This document shows positions 14,681 to 21,149 of a DNA stretch of 32,865 bases, in pieces. Made by a program: the position numbers and the translations under genes. Below the pieces are notes generated by a model. It did not search any database and was not told the DNA's origin. It was given only the letters and a program-made list of their open reading frames with translations. The DNA is from Candidatus Nomurabacteria bacterium (lineage in GTDB: Bacteria; Patescibacteriota; Minisyncoccia; Phycocordibacterales; UBA9973): the NCBI GenBank assembly GCA_943354645.1, contig CALRCO010000003.1:1-32865 (forward strand), read 5' to 3'. Position 1 is the stretch's first letter. Each line of letters starts with the position of its first letter.

Positions 14681-15085
14681 TTACTGAGACACTTTTTTCA
14701 CCTTTCGTATTGTTTTCTTTGCAGCTTTTTTCATCGCAGTGCCAGCACTACGAGACGCTTTTTTGCCTGCGTGTTTTGCGATACCACGCCATTCTTTTTT
14801 TATATTTTGTACCGCGAGTGCAAGTTCTGCAGGAGCGATATGTTTAGCTTTTTTATACGTGGCTTCGACATCATGCACTATCTTTTCAAAGACCGGAGCG
14901 GTCACTTCTTTTGCCGTCTCCATTTTTTCGATAATCTCACCTTTCATTTTTACCACCCACCCTTTGATGTTTTTTCTGTTCGCTTTTCCTTTAGGGCCAA
15001 ACAATAAGTATGCGGCAGCCGACAATGCAGCAACGCTTGCTAGTGCGACGACAGTACTTCCTCCCGAGAATGATTTTTTTGCCAT
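14681..15085 (-). CDS. YtxH-like protein with Lys/Ala-rich tail
   Basis: The 134-residue protein has a hydrophobic glycine/alanine segment (residues 8-29, ending LLFGPKGKANRK), which is the hallmark of YtxH-type small membrane proteins. A helical middle follows, then a very basic C-terminus (KKASRSAGTAMKKAAKK and TIRKVKKV) resembling histone-like or nucleoid-binding tails. ATG at 15085 (MAKKSFSGG) is preferred; an in-frame ATG two codons earlier (15091) is possible. A TATACT box lies at 15122-15117 on the minus strand. Function unknown; a membrane-tethered nucleic-acid or envelope contact is a guess. Confidence 0.6.
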   Translation of the reverse strand: MAKKSFSGGSTVVALASVAALSAAAYLLFGPKGKANRKNIKGWVVKMKGEIIEKMETAKEVTAPVFEKIVHDVEATYKKAKHIAPAELALAVQNIKKEWRGIAKHAGKKASRSAGTAMKKAAKKTIRKVKKVSQ

Positions 15086-15141
15086 ATACATTTCTTGGTT
15101 ATCTGGTAATACAGTCAGTATACGCTTTTTTCTTGCAGAAA

Positions 15142-15387
15142 CTATTTTTTATGGCGCTTTTTTGCAAACAATAGATTAAAAACCACACTCTCTCGAACTT
15201 TCGCGCCAAGTGCGGCAACTTCGTCGCTTGCGTGTTCAACTTTTTCTTTCAGGAGTGCAGTCGATGCACGCACATCATGAAGGATGCGAATCAAATAATA
15301 GAGCGCGATACTGCCTAATAGGGTAAAAATAATAACCGCGATAGTCGTGATAAAGAAAAAGATGTTTGCCTGAGCGAGTGTTTCCAT
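15142..15387 (-). CDS. Small single-pass membrane protein with a helical basic tail
   Basis: The 81-residue protein has one membrane helix at about residues 9-33, then a charged helical segment (HDVRASTALLKEKVEHASDE) and a basic end KKRHKK. It resembles DUF948-type general-stress membrane proteins in layout, without firm family evidence. TGC-TATACT lies 6 nt before the ATG, implying a leaderless message. First gene of a three-gene minus-strand group. Confidence 0.6.
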   Translation of the reverse strand: METLAQANIFFFITTIAVIIFTLLGSIALYYLIRILHDVRASTALLKEKVEHASDEVAALGAKVRESVVFNLLFAKKRHKK

Positions 15388-15393
15388 GGGTAT

Positions 15394-15402
15394 AGTATAG
15401 CA
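15394..15402 (-). promoter_or_regulatory. Extended -10 promoter for the small membrane-protein group
   Basis: Minus-strand TGC followed by TATACT (15399 to 15394), 6 nt before the ATG at 15387. Confidence 0.6.
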
Positions 15403-15416
15403 AGAATTGAAGACAT

Positions 15417-15457
15417 ATTAAAAAGAGCGGCGCCCGTAGGGCGCCGCTCTTTTTAAT
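15417..15457 (-). terminator. GC-rich terminator hairpin, copy 2
   Basis: A perfect 19-bp stem 15417-15435 / 15439-15457 with loop GTA. It has the same arms as the hairpin at 14405-14447, whose loop TAC is the reverse complement, so the two copies are in opposite orientation. It terminates the gene at 15468-15620. Confidence 0.9.
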
Positions 15458-15467
15458 GGTACAGCTA

Positions 15468-15620
15468 TTATGCTGCCGCTTCTTCCTTCACTTCTTCTAC
15501 TGGTGCAGCAACTTCTTCAGTTGCAACAGGAGCAGGATGTGCACAGTGTTCACACACCATAACACCGTCTACCATTTTCATCTCATTTCCACATGTAGGA
15601 CACTTTGTTGTTTCTTCCAT
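15468..15620 (-). CDS. 50-residue zinc-ribbon protein with acidic/alanine tail
   Basis: ATG (15620) to TAA (15468). CPTCGNEM and CEHCAHP form a Cys4 zinc ribbon in the first 30 residues. The rest is a Glu/Val/Ala low-complexity tail (ATEEVAAPVEEVKEEAAA). No enzyme domain. Such single zinc ribbons usually bind nucleic acids or proteins; no partner is evident. The -10 box (TGC-TATACT) lies 31 nt upstream and the terminator copy follows directly. Confidence 0.65.
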   Translation of the reverse strand: MEETTKCPTCGNEMKMVDGVMVCEHCAHPAPVATEEVAAPVEEVKEEAAA

Positions 15621-15651
15621 TGTATATTGGTTATTTAGTAAAAGAGCTTTG

Positions 15652-15660
15652 AGTATAGCA
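15652..15660 (-). promoter_or_regulatory. Extended -10 promoter for the zinc-ribbon gene
   Basis: Minus-strand TGC followed by TATACT (15657 to 15652), about 31 nt before the ATG at 15620. Confidence 0.55.
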
Positions 15661-15684
15661 TTGCTTTACTCAAATACCTATTCA

Positions 15685-16920
15685 TTAGTCGATAAAGGTG
15701 AGTGCTTTTCCTTTCTTGCCACCACGACCGGTACGGCCGATGCGGTGGATGTAATCATCATGGGTTGCAGGAATATCGTAGTTGATGACGTGAGAAATAT
15801 CTCTGACATCGATACCACGCGCCGCGACATCCGTTGCAACAAGAATTTGGATACCGTCGCCCTTGAATGCTTCGAGTGCGCGTGAACGTTTGCTTTGATT
15901 TTTGTCACCGTGAATTGATTCTGATTTGAAGCCTCGCGCAATCAAATCTTTGTGGAGTTTTTCAACGCCATGTTTTGTTTTGCCGAAAATAAGCACCTTA
16001 GAAAAATCAGTTTGAATCAAGAGGTCATGGAGTGCATCAATTTTATTTTTTCCTTTTTCAACACGCACGACATCTTGTTCAACAGACTTTGCGGTGTCGC
16101 CAGTTTTGACCGAAATGCTGATTGGATCGCGCAAGAAATCTTTGATAAGTGCTTCAACCTCGCGAGACATCGTTGCAGAGAAAAAGAGCGTGTGACGATC
16201 TTTTGGCATACGAGACATCATATATTTCATATCCGCGATAAATCCCATATCAAGCATGCGGTCTGCTTCATCAAGTACGACTGATTTAAAAGTCGAGAGA
16301 TCAAGCGCTTTGCGTTCCATTAAGTCTTTGATACGTCCTGGAGTGCCGATGACAAAGTTGTGTGAACGGCGAAGTCCTTGCAATTGTTTACCGATATATG
16401 AACCACCGACCGTACAGACAGAAAAAATACGAAGTCCTCGTGCGAAGCCGATCAATTCTTCTTCGATTTGCTGTGCGAGTTCTCGGGTTGGGACCACGAT
16501 GAGTACTTTTTCTGCTGGATTTTTAATCACCTTGTTTAAAAGGGGAATAAGAAATGCTGCCGTTTTACCGGTTCCTGTGTTTGCAATACCGACAATATCT
16601 TTTCCTTGCAAGATGTGCGGAATGGTCCGATCTTGAATCGGCGTCGGGACAGTGTATCCTTTCGTAATAATATTTTGCTTCAATCGTTCATCCACGAGAA
16701 AATCACTGAACATGTGTTCAGGTTTGAAATCTGGTATGACTTCAGTAATAACCGCTTTGTTGATATAGCGGGAGACGTCTATTTTACTACCGACGAAACG
16801 GCTACGGCCGCTTCCGCCGTTTCGCTTTCCTCCAAATGAAGAAGGTCGGCGACTAAAAGAGTTGCCACCACCTGTTGATGGTCGCTTTGCGAAATTGCTT
16901 CCGCCTTGTTTTTTATACAT
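15685..16920 (-). CDS. DEAD-box RNA helicase
   Basis: The 411-residue ATP-dependent RNA helicase is of the RhlE/CsdA general type. An N-terminal Gly/Ser/Arg-rich low-complexity region (2-45) is followed by Q motif GYTVPTPIQ, motif I ANTGTGKT (113-120), PTREL, TPGR, DEAD (217-220), SAT (248-250), ATDVAARGID and HRIGRTGRGG. The protein ends about 10 residues after motif VI, so there is no C-terminal RNA-binding extension and the basic/aromatic patch is N-terminal instead. MYKKQGG at 16920 is chosen as the start; the frame extends 41 codons further upstream, but that stretch has no helicase similarity. Confidence 0.95.
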   Translation of the reverse strand: MYKKQGGSNFAKRPSTGGGNSFSRRPSSFGGKRNGGSGRSRFVGSKIDVSRYINKAVITEVIPDFKPEHMFSDFLVDERLKQNIITKGYTVPTPIQDRTIPHILQGKDIVGIANTGTGKTAAFLIPLLNKVIKNPAEKVLIVVPTRELAQQIEEELIGFARGLRIFSVCTVGGSYIGKQLQGLRRSHNFVIGTPGRIKDLMERKALDLSTFKSVVLDEADRMLDMGFIADMKYMMSRMPKDRHTLFFSATMSREVEALIKDFLRDPISISVKTGDTAKSVEQDVVRVEKGKNKIDALHDLLIQTDFSKVLIFGKTKHGVEKLHKDLIARGFKSESIHGDKNQSKRSRALEAFKGDGIQILVATDVAARGIDVRDISHVINYDIPATHDDYIHRIGRTGRGGKKGKALTFID

Positions 16921-17104
16921 TATTGGTTCGGAGCCACTGTTAGAATATAAATGTAAGGTGGCTCGGTCTCGAAGTTTTCCAATAAAGACAAATAAATGTG
17001 CGTATTGCGCCTCTATATTTCTGAAGCAGTGCTTCTGAAACAAAAACTAATGAGATTTACTTACTCATCCATAATAGCCTAAAACACGATTTTTGTCAAA
17101 TTCC

Positions 17105-17422
17105 TTAGTTGAATTCAATTAAAATATCTCGGAAATTTTTAATTTTGTCATTTTTATCCAGTTCAATCTTTTCTTTTTTATATAGTGCGAGCCGCTCTTT
17201 CCGATGTGAAGGTGAGACCCAGATATGTCCATCTGCATACACAATCCGATGGAAGGGGATATTTTTGACGCCATTGTCATATGCTTTTCCCAAAATTGTT
17301 GTGATGCTTTGTGCGGCAATGCTACCTGCGCCTGCCGCACGTGCAATTCTGCCGTAGGTCGTCACTCGACCTTTTGGGATGCTTAATGCGATTTTGAGAA
17401 CGCGGTCGGAGAAGGTTTGCAT
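17105..17422 (-). CDS. Alkyltransferase-like protein (ATL), Cys-to-Phe at the acceptor site
   Basis: The 105-residue protein has the MGMT/Ogt C-terminal DNA-binding fold: IPKGRVTTYGRIARAAG (helix-turn-helix entry) and GVKNIPFHRIVYADGHI. The alkyl-acceptor motif PCHR of methyltransferases is PFHR here (P56-F57-H58-R59), so it cannot take the alkyl group. In established ATL proteins the Cys is replaced, often by Trp or Ala, and the protein flags O6-alkylguanine for nucleotide excision repair. The basic C-terminal tail (RKERLALYKKEKIELDKNDK) is extended. No clear promoter is seen. Confidence 0.85.
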   Translation of the reverse strand: MQTFSDRVLKIALSIPKGRVTTYGRIARAAGAGSIAAQSITTILGKAYDNGVKNIPFHRIVYADGHIWVSPSHRKERLALYKKEKIELDKNDKIKNFRDILIEFN

Positions 17423-17471
17423 AAAATGATTCAGAATCTGCCTATTGTCGATTTTCTTTGCAAAGCTGGGA

Positions 17472-17602
17472 GACTAGGGGTCGCCCGCGACTAAAACTTT
17501 TTCGTCAAAAAGTTTTGTCTGGGCACCGCCTCACGATTTTTCGAAGCGAAAAATAACGTTCCGGCGTTCGAATCCTAGTCGCGAGTGAAGCAGTTCACTC
17601 GC
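17472..17602 (-). repeat. tRNA-trailer element, copy 2 (downstream of tRNA-Gln)
   Basis: The outer stem GACTAGG (17472-17478) / CCTAGTC (17574-17580) has an alternative partner GCGACTA (17487-17493) for TAGTCGC (17576-17582). GGGCACCGCCTC is at 17521-17532. The hairpin ATTTTTCG-AAG-CGAAAAAT (17536-17554) is extended by ACG (17533-17535) / CGT (17557-17559). GTTCGAATCCTAGTC at 17566-17580 is an exact inverted copy of the T-arm region of tRNA-Gln (17642-17656). A second hairpin GCGAGTGAA / TTCACTCGC spans 17581-17602. Against copy 1 (759-890) the GTG/CAC pair is replaced by ACG/CGT, a compensatory change. Confidence 0.75.
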
Positions 17603-17603
17603 T

Positions 17604-17643
17604 TCCCGCAGCAAAATAAGCATCGCTTATTTTTGCTGCGGGA
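17604..17643 (-). terminator. Palindromic hairpin fused to the tRNA-Gln 3' end
   Basis: Arms 17604-17621 and 17625-17643 pair with one bulge (loop ATC). The right arm includes the tRNA acceptor 3' strand and discriminator (17636-17643). The transcript therefore holds a sequence able to pair with the tRNA 3' end in competition with its own acceptor stem. Matches the palindrome after tRNA-Asp in position. Confidence 0.65.
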
Positions 17644-17706
17644 CTAGGATTCGAACCTAGATGACACGATTCAGAGTCGCGTATCCTACCATTAGATGAT
17701 CCCGCA
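17636..17706 (-). tRNA. tRNA-Gln (anticodon CTG)
   Basis: The 71-nt cloverleaf on the minus strand has acceptor TGCGGGA / TCCCGCA with the U1-A72 pair and G73 discriminator typical of bacterial tRNA-Gln. The D-arm is short (CATCTAATGG), the anticodon stem is CGCGA / TCGTG with loop CTCTGAA (CTG), and the T-arm is CTAGGTTCGAATCCTAG. CCA is not encoded. Confidence 0.93.
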
Positions 17707-17817
17707 ATATTTAATCAAACCATTTATGAGGTAACCGAAAAATTGTGATCCTGTAATATTTTTGACTCACTTACTCTACATTATTTTCAGGATTTTTCAA
17801 CTTGGATATATAAAAAT

Positions 17818-17845
17818 GAGGGATTTTCATTAATGAAAATCCCTC
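17818..17845. terminator. Palindromic terminator
   Basis: A perfect 28-bp palindrome (GAGGGATTTTCATT / AATGAAAATCCCTC) just past the 3' end of the minus-strand gene at 17857. The rest of 17707-17856 shows nothing else clear beyond the likely tRNA-Gln promoter region. Confidence 0.7.
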
Positions 17846-17856
17846 GTGTTGTTGTC

Positions 17857-18147
17857 TTAAATTGTCGAATAAATCATACCGGCGTATGAAATTTTTGGAC
17901 CAGCGACTCGAAACCATTGTAGAGCGTTTTTGAAGCGTCGTTCAAAAGCAGGTCTGTCTTTTGTTGTTTTAAAATCAGCACGAAGTGAGGTCATTATTTC
18001 TAACCATAATAAGTGCCATTCGTGAGAAGTTAATTCCGCGAGTATCCGTTTTTGTGGTTGTGTTTCAACAATGGTTTTTCCATTTGTTATTGGAACATCT
18101 TTGGGCACTATTTTCATGTTGTTTGAATTTAGGTGCATTCTAGACAT
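17857..18147 (-). CDS. Hypothetical 96-residue basic protein
   Basis: No family recognised. There is no signal or membrane segment; a basic, tryptophan-containing helical middle (LTSHEWHLLWLEIMTSLRAD, then RRFKNALQWFRVAGP) suggests nucleic-acid contact but proves nothing. This is one of the few genes here with a clear Shine-Dalgarno site: AAGGAG ends 7 nt before the ATG at 18147, which fixes the start. It diverges from the channel gene at 18213. Confidence 0.65.
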   Translation of the reverse strand: MSRMHLNSNNMKIVPKDVPITNGKTIVETQPQKRILAELTSHEWHLLWLEIMTSLRADFKTTKDRPAFERRFKNALQWFRVAGPKISYAGMIYSTI

Positions 18148-18197
18148 TTTTCATCTCCTTGTCAAAGGTATCAACAATTGCTTTTAGGTAAATCTGT

Positions 18198-18203
18198 TAC
18201 AAT
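18198..18203 (+). promoter_or_regulatory. -10 box for the TMEM175-like gene
   Basis: TACAAT ends 9 nt before the ATG at 18213. The nearest -35 candidate (TTGCTT, 18178-18183) is only 14 bp away. Confidence 0.45.
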
Positions 18204-18212
18204 ATATTTTAT

Positions 18213-18851
18213 ATGAAGCAACTTCGTTTAGAATCACTCGCAGATGGTATTTTTGCCATCGTCATTACCTTGCTCGTATTCCATATTCGACTTCCTGAAT
18301 TACCCGTGAATGCAGGGGATGGTGCAATTTGGAATGCAATATTTGATATGCGTACACTCTTTGCAAGTTACGTACTTTCATTTGCGGTGCTCTTTACCTA
18401 TTGGCGTGCCCACCATTTTATTGCATCTGTATACGCAAAAGGAATTGATCAGATGTTTGTGAATATCAATGCGGTCTTTTTTGTGCTTGTTGCACTCGTG
18501 CCATTTTCTGCAGATATGCTCGGTAGATATAGTAAGTCACCGCTTGCGATTATGATTTTTTCTTTTAATATCGTCTGTATTGGTGCGGTGCTCTATTGGA
18601 TGCGGACATATGCAAAACGTGCACAGACAATTGAAAATCAAGATATATCTCCTTCCGAAGAACGTCATGCCATGATGCGCATTATGGTGCCAATGTTCAC
18701 TGCATTATTTGCGGTAATCATTGCGACATACAATACAGACGTAGCACTTGTTGTTCTTACTGCTGGTATTTTATTTAATTTGTCTCGCAGAAGTACTCAC
18801 GTCACCACGCGGATGCTCGGCATTGTCTTTGTTGATTTTAAAGAGAATTAA
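18213..18851 (+). CDS. TMEM175-family (DUF1211) potassium channel-like protein
   Basis: The 212-residue integral membrane protein has about six helices. TM1 carries the family signature RLESLADGIFAIVITLLVFH (residues 5-24). Bacterial TMEM175 proteins have R-x3-FSD here; this one has LAD instead of FSD, keeping the Asp but changing the pore-lining Phe-Ser pair. Further helices lie at about 47-68, 85-106, 114-133 and 148-185. Bacterial homologues are homotetrameric K+ leak channels of low selectivity. The family call is firm; conduction is inferred. Confidence 0.8.
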   Translation: MKQLRLESLADGIFAIVITLLVFHIRLPELPVNAGDGAIWNAIFDMRTLFASYVLSFAVLFTYWRAHHFIASVYAKGIDQMFVNINAVFFVLVALVPFSADMLGRYSKSPLAIMIFSFNIVCIGAVLYWMRTYAKRAQTIENQDISPSEERHAMMRIMVPMFTALFAVIIATYNTDVALVVLTAGILFNLSRRSTHVTTRMLGIVFVDFKEN

Positions 18852-18856
18852 AATTA

Positions 18857-18912
18857 GTCCGACCTTTGTCGGACTCCGACGACGGTCGGAGTAGGTAGCA
18901 AGTAGCAAGGGA
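18857..18912 (+). repeat. Tandem hairpins plus TAGCAAG repeat upstream of the MutY-like gene
   Basis: GTCCGAC/GTCGGAC (18857-18874) and CTCCGAC/GTCGGAG (18874-18891) are adjacent hairpins with related arms. They are followed by TAGCAAGTAGCAAGGGA (18896-18912), identical to 7512-7528. The first hairpin may end the channel transcript. Confidence 0.55.
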
Positions 18913-18932
18913 GATAATTCAGCAAGAAAAAT

Positions 18933-19733
18933 ATGACAGATAAGGCATTTCAAAAATTAGTCTTTGACTTCTATAAAAAGAATAAGCGCTCATTTCCTTG
19001 GAGGGAAACTAAAGATCCATATGCGATCTTTATTTCAGAGGTGATGCTGCAGCAGACGCAGGCGCCGCGTGTGGTGGCAAAGTTTGTTGCGTTTATGAAA
19101 AAGTTTCCGACGGTACAAAAACTTGCGAAGGCAAAAGATTCGGACATTATCCGAGAATGGCAAGGGCTTGGGTATAATCGTCGCGCACTCAATTTGGTGC
19201 GTGCAGCACGGGAGATGGTCACGAGGCACAATGGTGCCGTGCCGCGCGGTACAGAGGCATTGGTCGCACTTCCTGGTATTGGTCCATACACCGCAGCTGC
19301 TATCCGCTCATTTGCATTTAATAGTAATGCGGTAGTTATTGAGACAAATATTCGCTCGGTATGTATCCATTATTTTTTCCCGGAGCGACTGACAAAAGTA
19401 ACCGATGCAGAGTTGTTGCCGATTATCGAGCGGACATTTCCAAAAGGGAAGGCGCGCGAGTGGTATGCAGCGCTCATGGATCTTGGTGCAAAGTTAAAAA
19501 AAGAAGGCAAGGGAAGTCCATCGAGAACAAAAGTGTATACGAAACAATCTACGTTTAAAGGTTCAAATCGCGCACTTCGAGGGATGATACTACGAGAAGC
19601 AGCGCGGAACTCTTTTGTTGCAAAAGAGTTCCGCGCTGTAGGTTATGCCGGCAATCAAATCCGTCAAGGTATAGCCGACCTGATCAAAGAAGGATTTATT
19701 GTACAAAAAAGAGGGAAAATATACTTGAAATAA
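18933..19733 (+). CDS. MutY-like adenine DNA glycosylase lacking the iron-sulfur cluster
   Basis: The 266-residue HhH-GPD glycosylase would remove adenine opposite 8-oxoguanine. PWRETKDPY and ISEVMLQQTQAPRV (E36 catalytic glutamate) are typical MutY, and the HhH motif is VALPGIGPYTAAAI with Tyr at the position of the EndoIII lysine. Two oddities stand out. The catalytic Asp of MutY (VLDGN) is Glu here (VIETN, E137). The region after MDLGAKLKKEGKG, where four Cys normally hold a [4Fe-4S] cluster, contains no Cys. The NUDIX-like 8-oxoG recognition domain is also missing; the C-terminal 60 residues look like a winged helix. Fe-S-free MutY homologues are known. Confidence 0.85.
   Translation: MTDKAFQKLVFDFYKKNKRSFPWRETKDPYAIFISEVMLQQTQAPRVVAKFVAFMKKFPTVQKLAKAKDSDIIREWQGLGYNRRALNLVRAAREMVTRHNGAVPRGTEALVALPGIGPYTAAAIRSFAFNSNAVVIETNIRSVCIHYFFPERLTKVTDAELLPIIERTFPKGKAREWYAALMDLGAKLKKEGKGSPSRTKVYTKQSTFKGSNRALRGMILREAARNSFVAKEFRAVGYAGNQIRQGIADLIKEGFIVQKRGKIYLK
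19602..19636 (+). repeat. 16-bp inverted repeat inside the MutY-like coding sequence
   Basis: GCGCGGAACTCTTTTG (19602-19617), loop TTG, CAAAAGAGTTCCGCGC (19621-19636): a perfect 16-bp stem within the frame, encoding about RNSFVAKEFR. No T-run follows, so it is not a simple terminator. Confidence 0.8.
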
Positions 19734-19734
19734 A

Positions 19735-19766
19735 TTATAAAATCCGGCGTATGCCGGATTTTATAA
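19735..19766 (+). terminator. Intrinsic terminator of the MutY-like gene
   Basis: Perfect 14-bp stem TTATAAAATCCGGC / GCCGGATTTTATAA with loop GTAT, directly after the stop codon. Confidence 0.85.
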
Positions 19767-19769
19767 TAG

Positions 19770-19798
19770 TTGACGGATATATTTATATATGATACAAT
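19770..19798 (+). promoter_or_regulatory. Promoter for the membrane protein gene at 19823
   Basis: TTGACG (19770-19775), 17-bp spacer, TGA-extended TACAAT (19793-19798). Leader of about 18 nt. Confidence 0.8.
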
Positions 19799-19822
19799 AT
19801 AGAAAACAAAAAATCAAAAATC

Positions 19823-20356
19823 ATGGAACTAAAAAAATCACATAATACTCAATTTTGGATTACTGCAGGGATGATCGCTATTCTTGTAATAGGTCTGATA
19901 TTTTGGGTGACTTCGTACGACACTTTACAGGGAAAGTTTTTATTGATGTGGTTAGCAGCTAGCATCTGGTTTGTTACTTTTATGTTTTTTTGTATTTTCT
20001 TGGGAATGCTTATCTATGGAGATGAAAAAGGAAAACCCCTCACTTTTAAAGACCTTAATCCTGATATTGTTTTTTATTTGGAAAAAGAAAGTCTCGACAT
20101 GAGAAAAAATCTTCTTAAACAGTGGGGGTATTTGTACAGAATTTCTTCCGGAAAGGAATCTTTAATATTAGCAGATTGGGGCCTTTTTGAGGAAGGAGAA
20201 TATATTAAAGAAGCCAGCACAGAAAAAATTCAGAAAGTATTTACACTTGATATTGGAAAGAAAAAAATAATCAAGAAAAAAGTACCAAATAAATTAATAG
20301 TAAAACCTGCTGTTAAGAAACCAAAGAAAAAACCTGTTGTTAAAAAAGAAAAGTAA
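19823..20356 (+). CDS. Two-helix membrane protein with lysine/proline-rich tail
   Basis: The 177-residue protein has membrane helices at about residues 11-30 and 38-65. A soluble domain follows (LTFKDLNPDIVFYLEKES ... LILADWGLFEEGEYIKE), then a repetitive basic tail built from VKKPKKKPVVKK-type units. Basic tails of this kind often contact DNA, RNA or anionic envelope polymers. No family recognised. It has its own promoter and terminator. Confidence 0.6.
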   Translation: MELKKSHNTQFWITAGMIAILVIGLIFWVTSYDTLQGKFLLMWLAASIWFVTFMFFCIFLGMLIYGDEKGKPLTFKDLNPDIVFYLEKESLDMRKNLLKQWGYLYRISSGKESLILADWGLFEEGEYIKEASTEKIQKVFTLDIGKKKIIKKKVPNKLIVKPAVKKPKKKPVVKKEK

Positions 20357-20372
20357 AAAATAACTTTAATTT

Positions 20373-20404
20373 AAACTCCCTCATTAGTTTGAGGGAGTTT
20401 TTTT
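20373..20404. terminator. Convergent intrinsic terminator
   Basis: AAACTCCCTCA (20373-20383) / TGAGGGAGTTT (20390-20400), 11 bp, with a T-run to 20404. Lies between the plus-strand gene ending at 20356 and the minus-strand pseudouridine synthase gene ending at 20403. Confidence 0.85.
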
Positions 20405-21149
20405 ATTTCAATCCCAACTGTTCCAAGAGAGATTCTTTTTGTTTTAGGGTAAGTGGTTGAAGAATGTTTGCTGGCACGTGGTCGATTTTAAATGAAAGCA
20501 ATCGCACGCGTACGAGCTGACGCACGCTGTAACCAAATTTATCACACATACGGCGCACTTGGTGATGCTTGCCTTCGGTGAGGGTAATTCGGAAGCTCGT
20601 ATTCGTAATCCATTTCACTTGTGCGGGTTTTGTTTTAAATTCTTCAAGCTGGACACCACGCGAAAGCGCATTCAAAAATGTTTGCGTGATTGCCTTGTCG
20701 ACAGTGACTTCGTATTCTTTTTCATGATCAAATTGTGGTTCGAGTAATCGCTTCGGTACACGGCGATCATTCGTGAGCAAGAGCAATCCTTCTGATTCTT
20801 TATCAAGTCGCCCTACCGGCACCACACCGTTTGGAATACGCACCAAGTCTTTGATTTCTTTCTCTTTCATCTTGGTGGTGCGCACTGCGTTTACCGTCAC
20901 GACACCTCGTGGTTTGTTGTACAAGAAATACTGATAGGGAACTGCCGTTCTATTTTTTACTTCCACATTATCCGTTGGCTGTACCATATCGCCCAACTTT
21001 GCCGGTTTACCATTGATAAATACTTTTTTAGCAACAATAAGTTCATCACCTTCACGTCGTGAGGCAAGACCGTTATCGGCTAAATATTTATTGATACGCA
21101 CTCCTGTTCGAGTTGGTTTGTTATCTGGTGTCTTTGAGTTTGATTGCAT
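20403..21149 (-). CDS. rluB: RsuA/RluB-family pseudouridine synthase
   Basis: The 248-residue protein would convert a uridine in rRNA to pseudouridine. An S4 RNA-binding domain occupies about residues 16-64 (GVRINKYLADNGLASRREGD), followed by the synthase domain with YNKPRGVVTV and the catalytic motif VGRLDKESEGLLLLTND (D116). Features fit RluB (23S rRNA position 2605 in E. coli) better than the 16S enzyme RsuA, but the target cannot be fixed from sequence alone. The start overlaps the 3' end of the upstream MFS gene by 29 bp, so the two are co-transcribed and probably translationally coupled. Confidence 0.9.
   Translation of the reverse strand: MQSNSKTPDNKPTRTGVRINKYLADNGLASRREGDELIVAKKVFINGKPAKLGDMVQPTDNVEVKNRTAVPYQYFLYNKPRGVVTVNAVRTTKMKEKEIKDLVRIPNGVVPVGRLDKESEGLLLLTNDRRVPKRLLEPQFDHEKEYEVTVDKAITQTFLNALSRGVQLEEFKTKPAQVKWITNTSFRITLTEGKHHQVRRMCDKFGYSVRQLVRVRLLSFKIDHVPANILQPLTLKQKESLLEQLGLK

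Noticed and set aside
15685-17043. Longer start for the DEAD-box helicase at 17043
   Set aside because: The extra 41 residues have no helicase similarity or low-complexity continuity; the start at 16920 begins the Gly/Arg-rich region cleanly.
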